Positions 33,296 through 41,114 of a DNA stretch of 64,000 nucleotides are shown piece by piece. The stretch lies in the NCBI GenBank assembly GCA_964499935.1, contig CAZCMS010000002.1, positions 12,147-76,146 on the forward strand, written 5' to 3'. Both the position numbers and the translations under genes were made by a program. The notes under the pieces were generated by a model. That model had not been told where the DNA came from, did no database searches, and worked only from the letters and a program-made list of their open reading frames with translations. Source of the DNA: CALBGR01 sp964499935 (GTDB lineage Bacteria; Patescibacteriota; Saccharimonadia; Saccharimonadales; UBA4665). Within the stretch, counting starts at the first letter, position 1. Each line of letters begins with the position of its first letter.

Positions 33296-33561
33296 TGGAT
33301 ATCGAGGACCTTAAGACAGAAAACAGCAGGTTGCGCAAGCTGAACAATCTGCTTTCACTGAGTAACGGCGGCTTGCATGCACGGATCAAGGCGCTGGAAC
33401 ATCGCAGCAAGAAGCGCATGGAAAAGATCAATGCGCTCAAGGACCAACTGAAACGCGCCAGACAGGACATGGCGGCATTAAAGGTATTATACGATGTCAA
33501 GACCGACGATCTACATAGCGAGCAAAGCATCCCACGGCTCGAAGTGGAAGGAGCTGATTGA
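33295..33561 (+). CDS. Coiled-coil protein (88 aa)
   Basis: ATG at 33295, preferred over an in-frame GTG 9 nt upstream. Sequence 'IEDLKTENSRLRKLNNLLSL...GLHARIKALEHRSKKRMEKINALKDQLKRARQDMAALK' is a continuous heptad pattern over about 65 residues. Its last 68 bp overlap the next gene in another frame. Confidence 0.6.
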   Translation: MDIEDLKTENSRLRKLNNLLSLSNGGLHARIKALEHRSKKRMEKINALKDQLKRARQDMAALKVLYDVKTDDLHSEQSIPRLEVEGAD

Positions 33562-34138
33562 GCATTGGGATCAGAACGGCCACGATCCGCAACGAAAGCC
33601 CCAATTCGTAATGACGTGGGTGCAGGAAAGCGAGCCGGGCGAGACCAGCGACTGGACCCGGCTTTGGAGCAACTGCATCTATGAAGCCTCCAGCGCAGAC
33701 TACTTCATCGCCTACTTCGAAGATGGCGAAACGCACTCCGGTCTGTTCGTCGAGCTCGGCTGCGCGCTGGCCGAAGGGCGGCAGGTATGGGCGGTCAACA
33801 TGCCGAAAGTCTACAAGATCGGTCGCTATGCGATGATCAATCATGTAGCAGATATGGGTCAAGCCCTCAGCGGCATCCTTGGGGATTGGTCAGCCCGGCG
33901 TGACCCTGAGCTGGACCCCAACATGCGGTTCTCGCTTACGGTCAATGTGCCGACCGAGGAGTTGCCGCCGACCCCAATCTGCCAGAAGCTAATCACCTTT
34001 GCGGAACGATCCCTGCGCGCTGAGCTGATTGCTACCGGGCTGAGCTACAAGATGGAAGCCGTGAACAAAGTCCGGGCGCAGCTCGGCAAGGAATACGAGG
34101 CGCTCCAGAGCAATCTGCTCGCTGTTGCCGAAACCTGA
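33494..34138 (+). CDS. Nucleoside 2-deoxyribosyltransferase-like protein, second copy
   Basis: 214 aa. The N-terminal 'TIYIASKASHGSKWKELIE' strand-helix and 'CIYEASSADYFIAYFEDGETHSGLFVELGCALAEGRQVWAVN' give the fold and Glu-Leu-Gly signature of the NDT/TIR-like superfamily. The C-terminal 70 residues are an extra helical domain. Only distantly related to the copy at 21360. Could be a nucleotide enzyme or a signalling-nucleotide handler. Confidence 0.6.
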   Translation: MSRPTIYIASKASHGSKWKELIEHWDQNGHDPQRKPQFVMTWVQESEPGETSDWTRLWSNCIYEASSADYFIAYFEDGETHSGLFVELGCALAEGRQVWAVNMPKVYKIGRYAMINHVADMGQALSGILGDWSARRDPELDPNMRFSLTVNVPTEELPPTPICQKLITFAERSLRAELIATGLSYKMEAVNKVRAQLGKEYEALQSNLLAVAET

Positions 34139-34650
34139 ATTTCTGCAAAATAAAATGGCCGGTCCGATTTTCTTGAGAGACAAATGGCCGGTCTGATTTT
34201 GCCGATAGACGAATTAGTAATTATGAAAGGAAGGTGATTAATTTTGGTGACATGGCAAAGCGTTTAAAAGCGCTGAGCCAAGATGTTCTTGCCGCTTTGT
34301 GAACCCGTCGATCTGCGTTGCAACAGCCTCTATCTCGTAAGGAGGTAACGTCCGGTCGGCGGGTTTCTATATTCAACGCACTGTGTATCTATCTATCCGA
34401 CCCTTTTGGACAACGCGCGCGGCCAACCCGACCAGCCCCGCAGCCCGCACGCCGCGCCCGGCACGCGCGTCACGCGCCGCTCGCGCTCGCGAGGAGGGAA
34501 ACCGCTAAACTTTTATTAAAGTTTTATGCAAATTTTAATCAATATTTAAACAAATTTAACGAAAAATTAATTAAGATTTAAATCGCATTTTAATTAAATG
34601 CCGCACAACTTTTATACAGATTTTCATAAAACTTTATTAAACGTTGACTA
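34139..34650. other. Non-coding GC-to-AT switch region, candidate replication origin
   Basis: No supported gene. From left to right: two 29-bp tandem repeats (34153-34210); a stretch of about 90 bp that is almost all G/C (about 34407-34500); then about 150 bp rich in TTTAATTAAA-like runs (34505-34650). An easily melted AT block next to repeated sites is a common origin layout. Origin function is inferred from structure only. Confidence 0.45.
34153..34210 (+). repeat. Two tandem 29-bp repeats
   Basis: Copy 1 at 34153-34181 and copy 2 at 34182-34210. The first 19 bases (AAATGGCCGGTCYGATTTT) differ at one position and the remaining 10 are similar, ending in ATAGAC/AGAGAC. Possible iterons for a replication initiator, or operator sites. 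Confidence 0.7.
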
Positions 34651-34653
34651 AAC

Positions 34654-34681
34654 TTGTAATCATCGCTCCCGCGTATATATA
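34654..34681 (+). promoter_or_regulatory. Predicted strong promoter for the Lys/Ala-rich protein gene
   Basis: TTGTAA (34654-34659), 16-bp spacer, TATATA (34676-34681) within an extended TATATATAGAG tract. This would give a leader of about 195 nt before the ATG at 34885. The leader contains a TAGGAG/CTCCTA hairpin (34728-34748) and a TTGC...GCAA stem-loop. Confidence 0.6.
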
Positions 34682-34884
34682 GAGTGTGATATCCGGCCAT
34701 TGGCCCCGAGGCTTAGCCCTTTTGGGGTAGGAGGAAAGTTTTCTCCTAATGAAAACAATGGGTTAGAAATTTTATTGCGAAACCATGCATTTTTCGTTTG
34801 CAATGGTCGGAGAAACCTTTATAACGAAACTCATCGGCGGCAAGCAAGCACGCCGCTTAGTTCAACCCAACTGGAGTAATCGGC

Positions 34885-35790
34885 ATGTCTAACACTGAAA
34901 CCGCTGCAAACACCGAAACGAACGAAGTTGCCAAGACCGAAGTCGGCCCGGCATACTACATGACTTTCGACGGCAAAGAGCTGCGCGCTACCCTTGACCG
35001 TGCTTCCTTCGACGAAAAGTTCCCGGGCGTCGAGCCGATCACGACCCTTCAGGGTATCATCGACAGCGACACGATCCCGCTGGCTTCCATCGTCGCATCG
35101 TACAACAAAATTTCGCAGAAGAAGGTCTCCGGCTTCAAGGACCGCAAGACCGGCGCGACGGCACTGGACGGCATTCTCCGCGAAGCTGCAAAGCAGATGG
35201 CGAATGCTCCGGCCGAGGGCAGCGAAAAGGAAAAGCTGGCCAGCGCCCTGAAGCCGAAGAAGGCTCCGAAGGAAAAGGCTGGCGGCAACAAGACCGGCGA
35301 AGGCCGCTCTTCCCCGCTCTCCGGCAAGTTCTGGTCGCGGTCCGGCGCTGCCATCCGTGGTCGCCGCCTTGAAGGCAGCGGCGTCGGTATCAAGGCGCTC
35401 CAGTACATTATCGCCAATCCGGGCGTATCGACCGAGGACTACATCGCCAATTCTGGCGGCGGACGTTTCGTAGACCTCCAGTACGATCTGGAATACGGCA
35501 ACATCGTGATCCTTCAGGGCGAAACGCCCGAGGCCCGCGCCGAGGAAATCAAGGCGCTCGCCGAGGCCCGCGTCGGTGCCGAAGCCAAGGCCAAGGCTGA
35601 CAAGGAAGCGGCTGACAAGGAAGCCGCCGACAAGAAGGCCAAGAAGGAAGCCGAAGCCGCTGAAAAGAAGGCCAAGGCCGACAAGGAAAAGGCCGACAAG
35701 AAGGCCAAGGCCGACGCCGACAAGAAGGCTGCAGACGAAGCCAAGGCCAAGGCCGAAGCTGAGGCCGCTGCCACGACCGAAGCCAAGTAA
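34885..35790 (+). CDS. Lys/Ala/Glu-tailed protein with possible winged helix
   Basis: 301 aa, a single-gene unit with its own promoter and terminator. Residues 20-105 form a globular region (YYMTFDGKELRATLDRASFDEKF...). Residues about 160-210 (GIKALQYIIANPGVSTEDYIANSGGGRFVDLQYDLEYGNIVIL) look like a winged helix. The last 80 residues are an almost pure Lys/Ala/Glu/Asp repeat, like histone H1 or TolA tails. Possibly an abundant DNA-associated protein; no family recognised. Confidence 0.6.
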   Translation: MSNTETAANTETNEVAKTEVGPAYYMTFDGKELRATLDRASFDEKFPGVEPITTLQGIIDSDTIPLASIVASYNKISQKKVSGFKDRKTGATALDGILREAAKQMANAPAEGSEKEKLASALKPKKAPKEKAGGNKTGEGRSSPLSGKFWSRSGAAIRGRRLEGSGVGIKALQYIIANPGVSTEDYIANSGGGRFVDLQYDLEYGNIVILQGETPEARAEEIKALAEARVGAEAKAKADKEAADKEAADKKAKKEAEAAEKKAKADKEKADKKAKADADKKAADEAKAKAEAEAAATTEAK

Positions 35791-35807
35791 TCAACGCTTG
35801 CAGGAAG

Positions 35808-35830
35808 GCCCGGTTAACAGCCGGGCTTTT
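35808..35830 (+). terminator. Rho-independent terminator
   Basis: GCCCGG (35808-35813), loop TTAACAG, CCGGGC (35821-35826), TTTT. It lies 18 nt after the stop of the Lys/Ala-rich gene and just before operator copy 3. Confidence 0.8.
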
Positions 35831-35839
35831 CTTGGCTTG

Positions 35840-35858
35840 TAAAATACCTTGTATTTTA
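35840..35858. promoter_or_regulatory. Palindromic operator, copy 3 (perfect)
   Basis: TAAAATAC-CTT-GTATTTTA, a perfect 8-bp inverted repeat with a 3-nt centre. It lies between a terminator and the next gene, ending 29 bp before its ATG, and defines the consensus of the five copies. Confidence 0.75.
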
Positions 35859-35887
35859 GTAGGCTGGAGCGGTCTATAGGAGCGCAA

Positions 35888-36109
35888 ATGGAAAACGAAA
35901 AATCGTATCGCGTGCTTGGCATGTGCCAAGAGCTAAGTCCTACCGGCAAGGAGCAAGCCGCGTTCGCCCGGCTCTACAATTCTCTGCGAGCGGAAGGTAT
36001 GGACGAAGAGCTAATTATCAATCAGCTAATACATAGTTTGATGGACGGTCGTTGCTATGGCAACTGGCCAGAAGCCGCACAACCGGCAGAGGGCAAAAGC
36101 AACAACTAG
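35888..36109 (+). CDS. Small unknown protein (73 aa)
   Basis: ATG at 35888 preceded by AGGAG. Helical (VLGMCQELSPTGKEQAAFARLYNSLRAEGMDEELIINQLIHSLMDG). The 'MCQ' N-terminal helix resembles that of the protein at 28805, which also follows a palindromic operator. Unknown function. Confidence 0.6.
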   Translation: MENEKSYRVLGMCQELSPTGKEQAAFARLYNSLRAEGMDEELIINQLIHSLMDGRCYGNWPEAAQPAEGKSNN

Positions 36110-36123
36110 CCCGACCTGCCGTC

Positions 36124-36161
36124 GCCTGCCAGAGAGCGCCGTGGAGCGGCTTCTGGCAGGC
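36124..36161 (+). other. Long hairpin after the 73-aa gene
   Basis: GCCTGCCAGA (36124-36133) / TCTGGCAGGC (36152-36161), perfect 10 bp, with an inner GCCGTGGAGCGGC stem and no U-tract. Further GC-rich inverted repeats continue to about 36220. It may be a terminator needing a factor, or an mRNA-end structure. Confidence 0.55.
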
Positions 36162-36241
36162 TGGCTAGGCCAACATACCGGCCAGCCCCTAGCGCGGCTC
36201 CTTGGGCTGCTCTGGCCTTTTCTGGACTGCATGCATAATTG

Positions 36242-36313
36242 TTAACTTCTCATTAACCATTATGCATTTAGTTCCAAAACAAAGCTTGCATTATTGGACC
36301 GAGACGTTATGTT
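36242..36313 (+). promoter_or_regulatory. CtrA-box promoter upstream of the DUF932 gene
   Basis: TTAA-N7-TTAACCAT (36242-36260), then TTGCAT (36286-36291), 16-bp spacer, TATGTT (36308-36313). The right half-site begins 33 bp before the -35. The full box matches the alphaproteobacterial CtrA consensus TTAA-N7-TTAAC. Confidence 0.65.
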
Positions 36314-36364
36314 GTTCTCATCAACAACGGATACCGGTTCGGTTCCAAACAAGGAGTGACTAGC

Positions 36365-37339
36365 ATGACAGCAGCAGTTGAAACGATGGCATATGTTGGC
36401 GCTACCCCGTGGCACGGTCTCGGCGCAAAACTGGAGCAGGGCGTTTCGGTGGATGAAATGACCAAGGCCGCTGGCCTCGACTGGCAGGTTTCGCAGCATC
36501 CAATGTTCTGCAAGATCGGCGACAAGGAAGTGGCGATCCCCAACAAGGTTGCGGTAACGCGCGACACCGACCAGAAAATTCTATCGGTCTCTTCCGACGC
36601 ATGGAAGCCGCTGCAGAACCGCGACCTGATGGAGTTCTTCCGCGAATACGTGGACGCTGGTTCCGCCACGCTGGAAACCGCTGGCTCGCTCCGCGACGGA
36701 AAGATCATCTGGGGTCTTGCCAACATCAACAAGGGCTTCACCATCTCGGGCCGCGACAAGGTGGATGGCTACATCCTGCTCAGCAACAGCCACGAGCCGG
36801 GCTCTTCCATCCGCGTCATGACTACGATGGTCCGCGTGGTTTGCCAGAACACGCTCAGCCTCGCCCATAGCAAGGGCAAGGACGAGTATCGCCAGAGCCA
36901 CGTCAAGGACTTTGACGTAAGCGCCGCACGGCAGACGATCGAGCTGGCCCGCGAAGCCGTGGACCTGCACAAGGCGGAAGCCATTGCGCTCAGCAAGCTT
37001 GAGCTCAGCGCCTTCGACGCGATGAAGGTTCTGGCCAAGCATTTCCAGCCGGAAATGGCCGAGGACGACATGGACGTGAAGCTGCTCATGCAGGTCCCGG
37101 CCTCGCAGTCGCCAGCCCTGAGCGGCGTGCTGTACTCGGTAGTTGAAGCGCCGGGCGCACTGCCTGAAAGCGCATGGGGCTTGCTGAATGGCGTGACCCA
37201 CTACTTCGACCACGTTGCCGGTCGCAGCCCGACGCAGCGCCTGATCAACGGCACGTTCGGCAAGAATGCTCAGGTCAAGCTGGACATTCGCAAGGACCTG
37301 CTCGAAATGGCAGACTTCGACATGGCCATGGCAGCATGA
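36365..37339 (+). CDS. DUF932 phage/plasmid-like protein
   Basis: 324 aa. ATG at 36365 chosen because AAGGAG lies 8 nt upstream; an in-frame GTG at 36356 overlaps that box. Starts 'AYVGATPWHGLGAKLEQGVSVDEM' and continues with 'VTRDTDQKILSVSSDAWKPLQNRDLMEFF', the signature of the family common on phages and plasmids of Gram-negative bacteria. Biochemical role unknown. Driven by a CtrA-box promoter. Confidence 0.85.
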   Translation: MTAAVETMAYVGATPWHGLGAKLEQGVSVDEMTKAAGLDWQVSQHPMFCKIGDKEVAIPNKVAVTRDTDQKILSVSSDAWKPLQNRDLMEFFREYVDAGSATLETAGSLRDGKIIWGLANINKGFTISGRDKVDGYILLSNSHEPGSSIRVMTTMVRVVCQNTLSLAHSKGKDEYRQSHVKDFDVSAARQTIELAREAVDLHKAEAIALSKLELSAFDAMKVLAKHFQPEMAEDDMDVKLLMQVPASQSPALSGVLYSVVEAPGALPESAWGLLNGVTHYFDHVAGRSPTQRLINGTFGKNAQVKLDIRKDLLEMADFDMAMAA

Positions 37340-37731
37340 GCAAGGGCAGGTCACATAATCGCAACTCGCGCCGCTTGGTTTTCCTTGCGGCGCGTGAGGC
37401 GTATTGGGCCGAGACTGCCCATGATACCAAAGGCGCAATCTGGTCTCGGCTATGGCTTGAGCGGCGCGGCTACCGCCCAATGCCGAAGAGCTTTAGATTG
37501 CCCAAGAATGGTTCCAGAATGCGTTTCGTGGGCGCTGGCTACCATCCTAGCTTTCCGGCGCTGGAGCCGCCAGAGCAGCACGTGAGCCGCCTGCATAGGC
37601 CGGGCGCTAAACCGCCAGTGATCCAGTTCCTCGAGGTCCCAATCGGCGACCATGCCTTTTGGGTCCGCGAGAAGAAGATAGAAGAAATATCCAAGTATTT
37701 CTTGGTGCCTGAACACTTGCTAGGGAAGTAA
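37336..37731 (+). CDS. Basic unknown protein (131 aa)
   Basis: ATG overlaps the DUF932 stop (ATGA). Strongly basic start (MSKGRSHNRNSRRLVFLAAREAYWAE), Pro-rich middle, 'FWVREKKIEEISKYFLVPEHLLGK' end. Unknown. Confidence 0.6.
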   Translation: MSKGRSHNRNSRRLVFLAAREAYWAETAHDTKGAIWSRLWLERRGYRPMPKSFRLPKNGSRMRFVGAGYHPSFPALEPPEQHVSRLHRPGAKPPVIQFLEVPIGDHAFWVREKKIEEISKYFLVPEHLLGK

Positions 37732-37732
37732 A

Positions 37733-38158
37733 ATGCTTTCACATTTGCGGATCATCTACCCCAAAGAAATAAGCCCCGAGAACCTGATCCGGTTCGACTA
37801 CGACGATACGCACGGCATGATTGGAAAAGCTTGGCACAAGCCGCTCCATTGGGACGGACGCGCGCCGAACTACATGCCGGGCATGGATATCCACATTGGC
37901 ATTGAGCGCCACGCCGAGGAGGACATTTTCGGCAAGGTGCAGCCGGTCCCGGCGCAAGGGATATTGCGCGGCGAATATATCGAGTTCCAGCCGCAAGACA
38001 GCGTCTTCCCTTGGGGCTGGCTGGTCTTTGGCTTGCGCTACGATATGCAGGAAGGCCCAGAAATATGGGCTGGCGACTGGCACCGCACGCTGAGCGGCAG
38101 CGAGCCGGGCGCTAGCCTTTTCTGCTATTCACTAGAAATTAACCTTGGCGACGAATAG
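37733..38158 (+). CDS. Unknown protein (141 aa)
   Basis: ATG after AGGGAAGTAAA. Beta-rich, with many Trp/Gly (WHKPLHWDGRAPNYMPGMD, FPWGWLVFGLRYDM). No family recognised. Confidence 0.6.
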   Translation: MLSHLRIIYPKEISPENLIRFDYDDTHGMIGKAWHKPLHWDGRAPNYMPGMDIHIGIERHAEEDIFGKVQPVPAQGILRGEYIEFQPQDSVFPWGWLVFGLRYDMQEGPEIWAGDWHRTLSGSEPGASLFCYSLEINLGDE

Positions 38159-38189
38159 CCCTTGCGGGCGCTGAAAAGTCCGGTATAAG
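38139..38189 (+). promoter_or_regulatory. Half-CtrA-site promoter
   Basis: TTAACCTT (38139-38146), 23 bp to TTGCGG (38162-38167), 16-bp spacer, TATAAG (38184-38189). Followed by the recurrent leader TCAACAAGGAGAACG and the ATG at 38217. Confidence 0.5.
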
Positions 38190-38216
38190 GATTATCAGTC
38201 AACAAGGAGAACGGCA

Positions 38217-38408
38217 ATGACTGCAGAATTTCTTAAGCGCAAGGCGATTGCCACCATTGCGCTCATGCATCCGGAAAGCTTCCGCCCTGAGCAGGTGGAG
38301 CAGGCCGCATCGTGGGTTCTGGATAACGTGGCCACAAACGACGACCTGCCGTTGCGCGAAGCGGCGGCACGGTTCTATGACGACAACGTGGAGCGCTTAT
38401 ATGCGTAA
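38217..38408 (+). CDS. Small unknown protein (63 aa)
   Basis: ATG after CAAGGAGAACG. Helical (EFLKRKAIATIALMHPESFRPEQVEQAASWVL...). Overlaps the next gene by eight bases. Unknown. Confidence 0.6.
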   Translation: MTAEFLKRKAIATIALMHPESFRPEQVEQAASWVLDNVATNDDLPLREAAARFYDDNVERLYA

Positions 38409-38676
38409 GATGGCATGCTTTACGGTCCAGCTGGAGAACGGGCGCACATGGCGCTCCTGCCTCTATGCCGTCGACCAAGCTGAGCGGGTGGCGCGACTGT
38501 TGCGCCACCTTGCGCCCGGCGCGATCATTCAGTACGCGACGGAAGAGTTCAACATTTTCAACACGGCAGGCGGGGTCATCGACGACTTTGGCCGCTGGCG
38601 CATGGAGGCCGGAAATGCTCAGGGTCCATTGGACGAAAACCACGAACGCGGCGATACTTTGGGCGCGGGAGAATAA
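38401..38676 (+). CDS. Unknown protein (91 aa)
   Basis: ATG at 38401 within the end of the previous gene. Sequence 'MACFTVQLENGRTWRSCLYAVDQAERVARLLRHLAPGAIIQYATEEFNIFNTAGG' suggests an alpha/beta sandwich. Unknown; its 3' end overlaps the next gene by 62 bp. Confidence 0.5.
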   Translation: MRKMACFTVQLENGRTWRSCLYAVDQAERVARLLRHLAPGAIIQYATEEFNIFNTAGGVIDDFGRWRMEAGNAQGPLDENHERGDTLGAGE

Positions 38677-38959
38677 CGGGCAGTATATGTCCGGCTTGCG
38701 CCACCCGCTCGACAATGCCGAGGTGATCAAGGGCATGAAGAACGGGCGCTTTACTGCCGTTGCCGTGGACATTTCCATGGCGACCGGCTGGCGCATTGAA
38801 CCGGCTGAAGTCGAGGTAACGTTTGCTGATGACTTCCCGGACGACGGCCCGCATCGCGTTCAGGCTGAGGCCCGTTGCCGCGTGCCCGTGCAAGGCGTGC
38901 GACTGACCAAGGAGCTGATCCCAAGGCAGGTACACGAGGCGGACGATGGCGGCGAATAG
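38615..38959 (+). CDS. Unknown protein (114 aa)
   Basis: ATG at 38615 with GGAGG 6 nt before it, inside the previous gene. Beta-rich (WRIEPAEVEVTFADDFPDDGPHRVQAEARCRVPVQGVRL). No family recognised. Confidence 0.5.
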   Translation: MLRVHWTKTTNAAILWARENNGQYMSGLRHPLDNAEVIKGMKNGRFTAVAVDISMATGWRIEPAEVEVTFADDFPDDGPHRVQAEARCRVPVQGVRLTKELIPRQVHEADDGGE

Positions 38960-39194
38960 ATGCAGGCATTTGGAAGTGCAACCGGACGCCGACGGCACGG
39001 TTAGGGTTAGGAAGAACTACGCCTATAAGTGTAGGTTCCCTATCCCGGAGTACCCCTTGCCAGCCAGCGTTACTCGATATTACGATTTCAGATGGCCACC
39101 GCTCAAGAGCCAAGTGCTAGTCGGCGAACACTGCTCGATCTGCCCTTGCTTTGAACAGGTCGTTGAAGAGCAGCCGACCGGATGGTTGTTCTGA
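38946..39194 (+). CDS. Small protein with cysteine cluster (82 aa)
   Basis: ATG after GAGGCGG; overlaps the previous gene by 14 bp. Contains 'YAYKCRFPIPEYPLP' and 'GEHCSICPCFEQ', a CxxCxC group that could bind zinc. Unknown. Confidence 0.5.
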   Translation: MAANRCRHLEVQPDADGTVRVRKNYAYKCRFPIPEYPLPASVTRYYDFRWPPLKSQVLVGEHCSICPCFEQVVEEQPTGWLF

Positions 39195-39198
39195 AAAA

Positions 39199-39249
39199 TT
39201 AACTATGTTCCGGAATAGCGGTTGCATTTGTGAGGGACAAGTGTAGAGT
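39199..39249 (+). promoter_or_regulatory. Half-CtrA-site promoter upstream of DUF2786 gene
   Basis: TTAACTAT (39199-39206), 23 bp to TTGCAT (39222-39227), 16-bp spacer, TAGAGT (39244-39249), continuing GATCTCA as in the promoter at 45033. Confidence 0.6.
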
Positions 39250-39285
39250 GATCTCATAAATAAACAAGCGTTCAGGAGAACGAAC

Positions 39286-39978
39286 ATGAGCAAGGCAAAT
39301 ATCGAAAAGCTGAAGAAGAAGATCGCCGCCCTCCTTGCGAAGGCTGGCGGGACCGACAATGCCATGGAGGCAGAAGCCTTCGCGGCCAAGGCGCAACAGT
39401 TGCTGACCGAGCATCAGCTGGAAATCGGCGACGTCATCAAGACGGACCCGATCGAGCGTTCGGTCATCTTCGTTGGCCCCAAGACCCAAAAGGAATGGCA
39501 CAAGCTGCTGCCGAACGTGATAGCACGGTTCTACGGCTGCAAATGCGTGATGTTCCACGAGCGCGGCGTTGTGGCCTACACGGCAGTCGGGCGGGAAAGC
39601 GGTCGCATTATGGCCGTTGAGATGTTCCCGTTCCTACTGGCGCAAGTGCGCGAAAAGGCGCTGGAATACCAGAAGCATACGCTGTTCAGCCGCAAGCGCT
39701 GCATGAACGACATTGTGCACGCCTTTACCGCCCGGCTGGAAGACCTGATCCGCGCGCAAGAGACCACGGCAGCGGCAACGGGTGGGCATGGCCGGGCGCT
39801 CGTGCTTGTGGACGAGGCCGAAGCATGGATGAAGGCGAACGTTGAAGGCCTCAAGGCTGGCAAGCCCATGGAGCTGACCGTCAACGGGCTTTCGGAAAAA
39901 CTGGCTGGCGAAATTTCGCTGGCAGGCCAGATTACCGATGGCGAGGACGGCAAGCCGCTGGCCTTGGAACACCATTAA
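39286..39978 (+). CDS. DUF2786 protein
   Basis: 230 aa after TCAGGAGAACG. The N-terminal 50 residues 'IEKLKKKIAALLAKAGGTDNAMEAEAFAAKAQQLLTEHQLE' are the DUF2786 helical domain. The middle (VIARFYGCKCVMFHERG, RIMAVEMFPFLLAQVREKALEYQ) is the usual second part of phage and plasmid members. Function unknown; family members often lie in early or conjugative regions. Confidence 0.8.
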   Translation: MSKANIEKLKKKIAALLAKAGGTDNAMEAEAFAAKAQQLLTEHQLEIGDVIKTDPIERSVIFVGPKTQKEWHKLLPNVIARFYGCKCVMFHERGVVAYTAVGRESGRIMAVEMFPFLLAQVREKALEYQKHTLFSRKRCMNDIVHAFTARLEDLIRAQETTAAATGGHGRALVLVDEAEAWMKANVEGLKAGKPMELTVNGLSEKLAGEISLAGQITDGEDGKPLALEHH

Positions 39979-39984
39979 CCGAAT

Positions 39985-40115
39985 AGGGCGGTTAATTCAA
40001 CCTGCCGCCCTAACTGCCTTGGGGGCTAAAGCCCTGACCCCGCAACCGACCCCAAGGCATGGCTCCCGCCCGGCGATGTAACAAATCATCCTTCGCCGGG
40101 CGGGAGAGCCGTTTT
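39985..40115 (+). terminator. Three consecutive hairpins, the last a likely terminator
   Basis: Hairpin 1: AGGGCGG (39985) / CCGCCCT (40005). Hairpin 2: TGCCTTGGGG (40015) / CCCCAAGGCA (40050). Hairpin 3: a 13-bp perfect stem CTCCCGCCCGGCG / CGCCGGGCGGGAG spanning about 40063-40106, extended by GGCT/AGCC and followed by GTTTTG. The third fits a rho-independent terminator after the DUF2786 gene. Confidence 0.65.
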
Positions 40116-40131
40116 GCAACGTGGAGCGAAA

Positions 40132-40764
40132 ATGAGCGATATTGACAAGATTAAGCGCGTGCTAATTAAGCAGCATGCGGCGGACCAATTCAACAGCTTC
40201 GAGTTTGTCGGCGGGCCGGGCAATACGCTGGTCAAGTTCGACACCTTGGGCGACTGCTGCATTGCGCTGGTCGACCCTGAGGCCCGCGTGATTTGGGCGC
40301 ACTCGCTGGCGGCAAGCTACGAGGAAGCCGCAAGGCCCATGCATGAGCTGTTCGAGGAAGAAGAGCAACGCATGGTTGATGCAGCCCGCGTGCGCCCGGT
40401 AACGCTTGGCGAGATAAAGTTCGCACTTGGCAAGCCGATAAGCAAATTGGAGCGCGCCATTAAAGCCACGGAGACGGCCAAGGACGCGCTTGCACCTAGC
40501 TTGGCTAGTGAGGTACTGGCCGAGGCCTTGGACGCGCTAGACGGCTACAGGAAAGGCGAGCAGGAGGGGTTCATTACCCCTGAGGCCATGCGGCTACTTA
40601 CCGACTGCCACGGCTACGACTTCAAGCTGAATGTGCGCGGCGACGAGGCCCTGTTCTGGCGCGGCGGCGAGTATATCTGCAAGCTGCCATATGTCAAAGG
40701 TTGCGGGTTTGAAATATCCATTGCTTCCGGGTTCCTCGACGGAGAGCGCATTGTCGTACAATAG
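40132..40764 (+). CDS. Unknown protein (210 aa)
   Basis: ATG at 40132 with GGAGCG before it. Starts 'MSDIDKIKRVLIKQHAADQFNSFEFVGGPGNTLVKFDTLGDCCIALVDPEARVIW'; the middle is helical and the end beta-rich. No family recognised. Last 14 bp overlap the next gene. Confidence 0.6.
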   Translation: MSDIDKIKRVLIKQHAADQFNSFEFVGGPGNTLVKFDTLGDCCIALVDPEARVIWAHSLAASYEEAARPMHELFEEEEQRMVDAARVRPVTLGEIKFALGKPISKLERAIKATETAKDALAPSLASEVLAEALDALDGYRKGEQEGFITPEAMRLLTDCHGYDFKLNVRGDEALFWRGGEYICKLPYVKGCGFEISIASGFLDGERIVVQ

Positions 40765-40984
40765 GCGCACTGTACTTGAAAACAACCTGCTGCGCCGCCT
40801 TGATAAACTTAAGGCGGCACGGTTGTTCTTGGAGCATTGCTATATCCTCCGGCGGCAGGGCAAGAGCCAGCGCATTGTTGAGGCAAAGAACGACATTCTA
40901 TTTTGGAAGCGGCAGGCGGACAACGCGGCCCGCGATTTGCTTAGGGAAATTGAAAGTGACCAAAAATCTGCAGGTTCTCGTTAA
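40751..40984 (+). CDS. Basic helical protein (77 aa), TTG start
   Basis: The TTG at 40751 follows GGAGAG with suitable spacing; no ATG lies nearby. Sequence 'SYNRRTVLENNLLRRLDKLKAARLFLEHCYILRRQGKSQRIVEAKND...' is a basic two-helix protein. Unknown. Confidence 0.45.
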   Translation: MSYNRRTVLENNLLRRLDKLKAARLFLEHCYILRRQGKSQRIVEAKNDILFWKRQADNAARDLLREIESDQKSAGSR

Positions 40985-41114
40985 CCGTAATCGGACCGAG
41001 CTGAATTTATTGATTGCGCGGCGCGATGAATTGGATAAGCTGATCCGTGAAAAAGTTGAACACTTGAACCGGCTCAAGGCCCTTGGCTACGAGCGCGGCG
41101 AGGAGGCAGTATGA
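40956..41114 (+). CDS. Coiled-coil microprotein (52 aa), GTG start
   Basis: GTG at 40956 after AGGGAAATTG. Sequence 'NRNRTELNLLIARRDELDKLIREKVEHLNRLKALG' is one long heptad helix. Coupled to the next gene by a four-base overlap. Confidence 0.45.
   Translation: MTKNLQVLVNRNRTELNLLIARRDELDKLIREKVEHLNRLKALGYERGEEAV

Noticed and set aside
34153..34210. CRISPR array
   Set aside because: Only two adjacent copies without a spacer between them; tandem repeats, not a CRISPR.
34318..34581. 87-codon plus-strand frame in the non-coding region before 34885
   Set aside because: It crosses the GC-rich block and the AT-rich block, giving Arg/Pro/Ala then Lys/Asn/Phe; composition follows the DNA, and no family or coupled neighbour supports it.
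34748..34765. Five-codon leader peptide ATG-AAA-ACA-ATG-GGT-TAG after AGGAGG
   Set aside because: Spacing from the AGGAGG box is long (about 13 nt) and no attenuator layout is evident; left as part of the structured leader.
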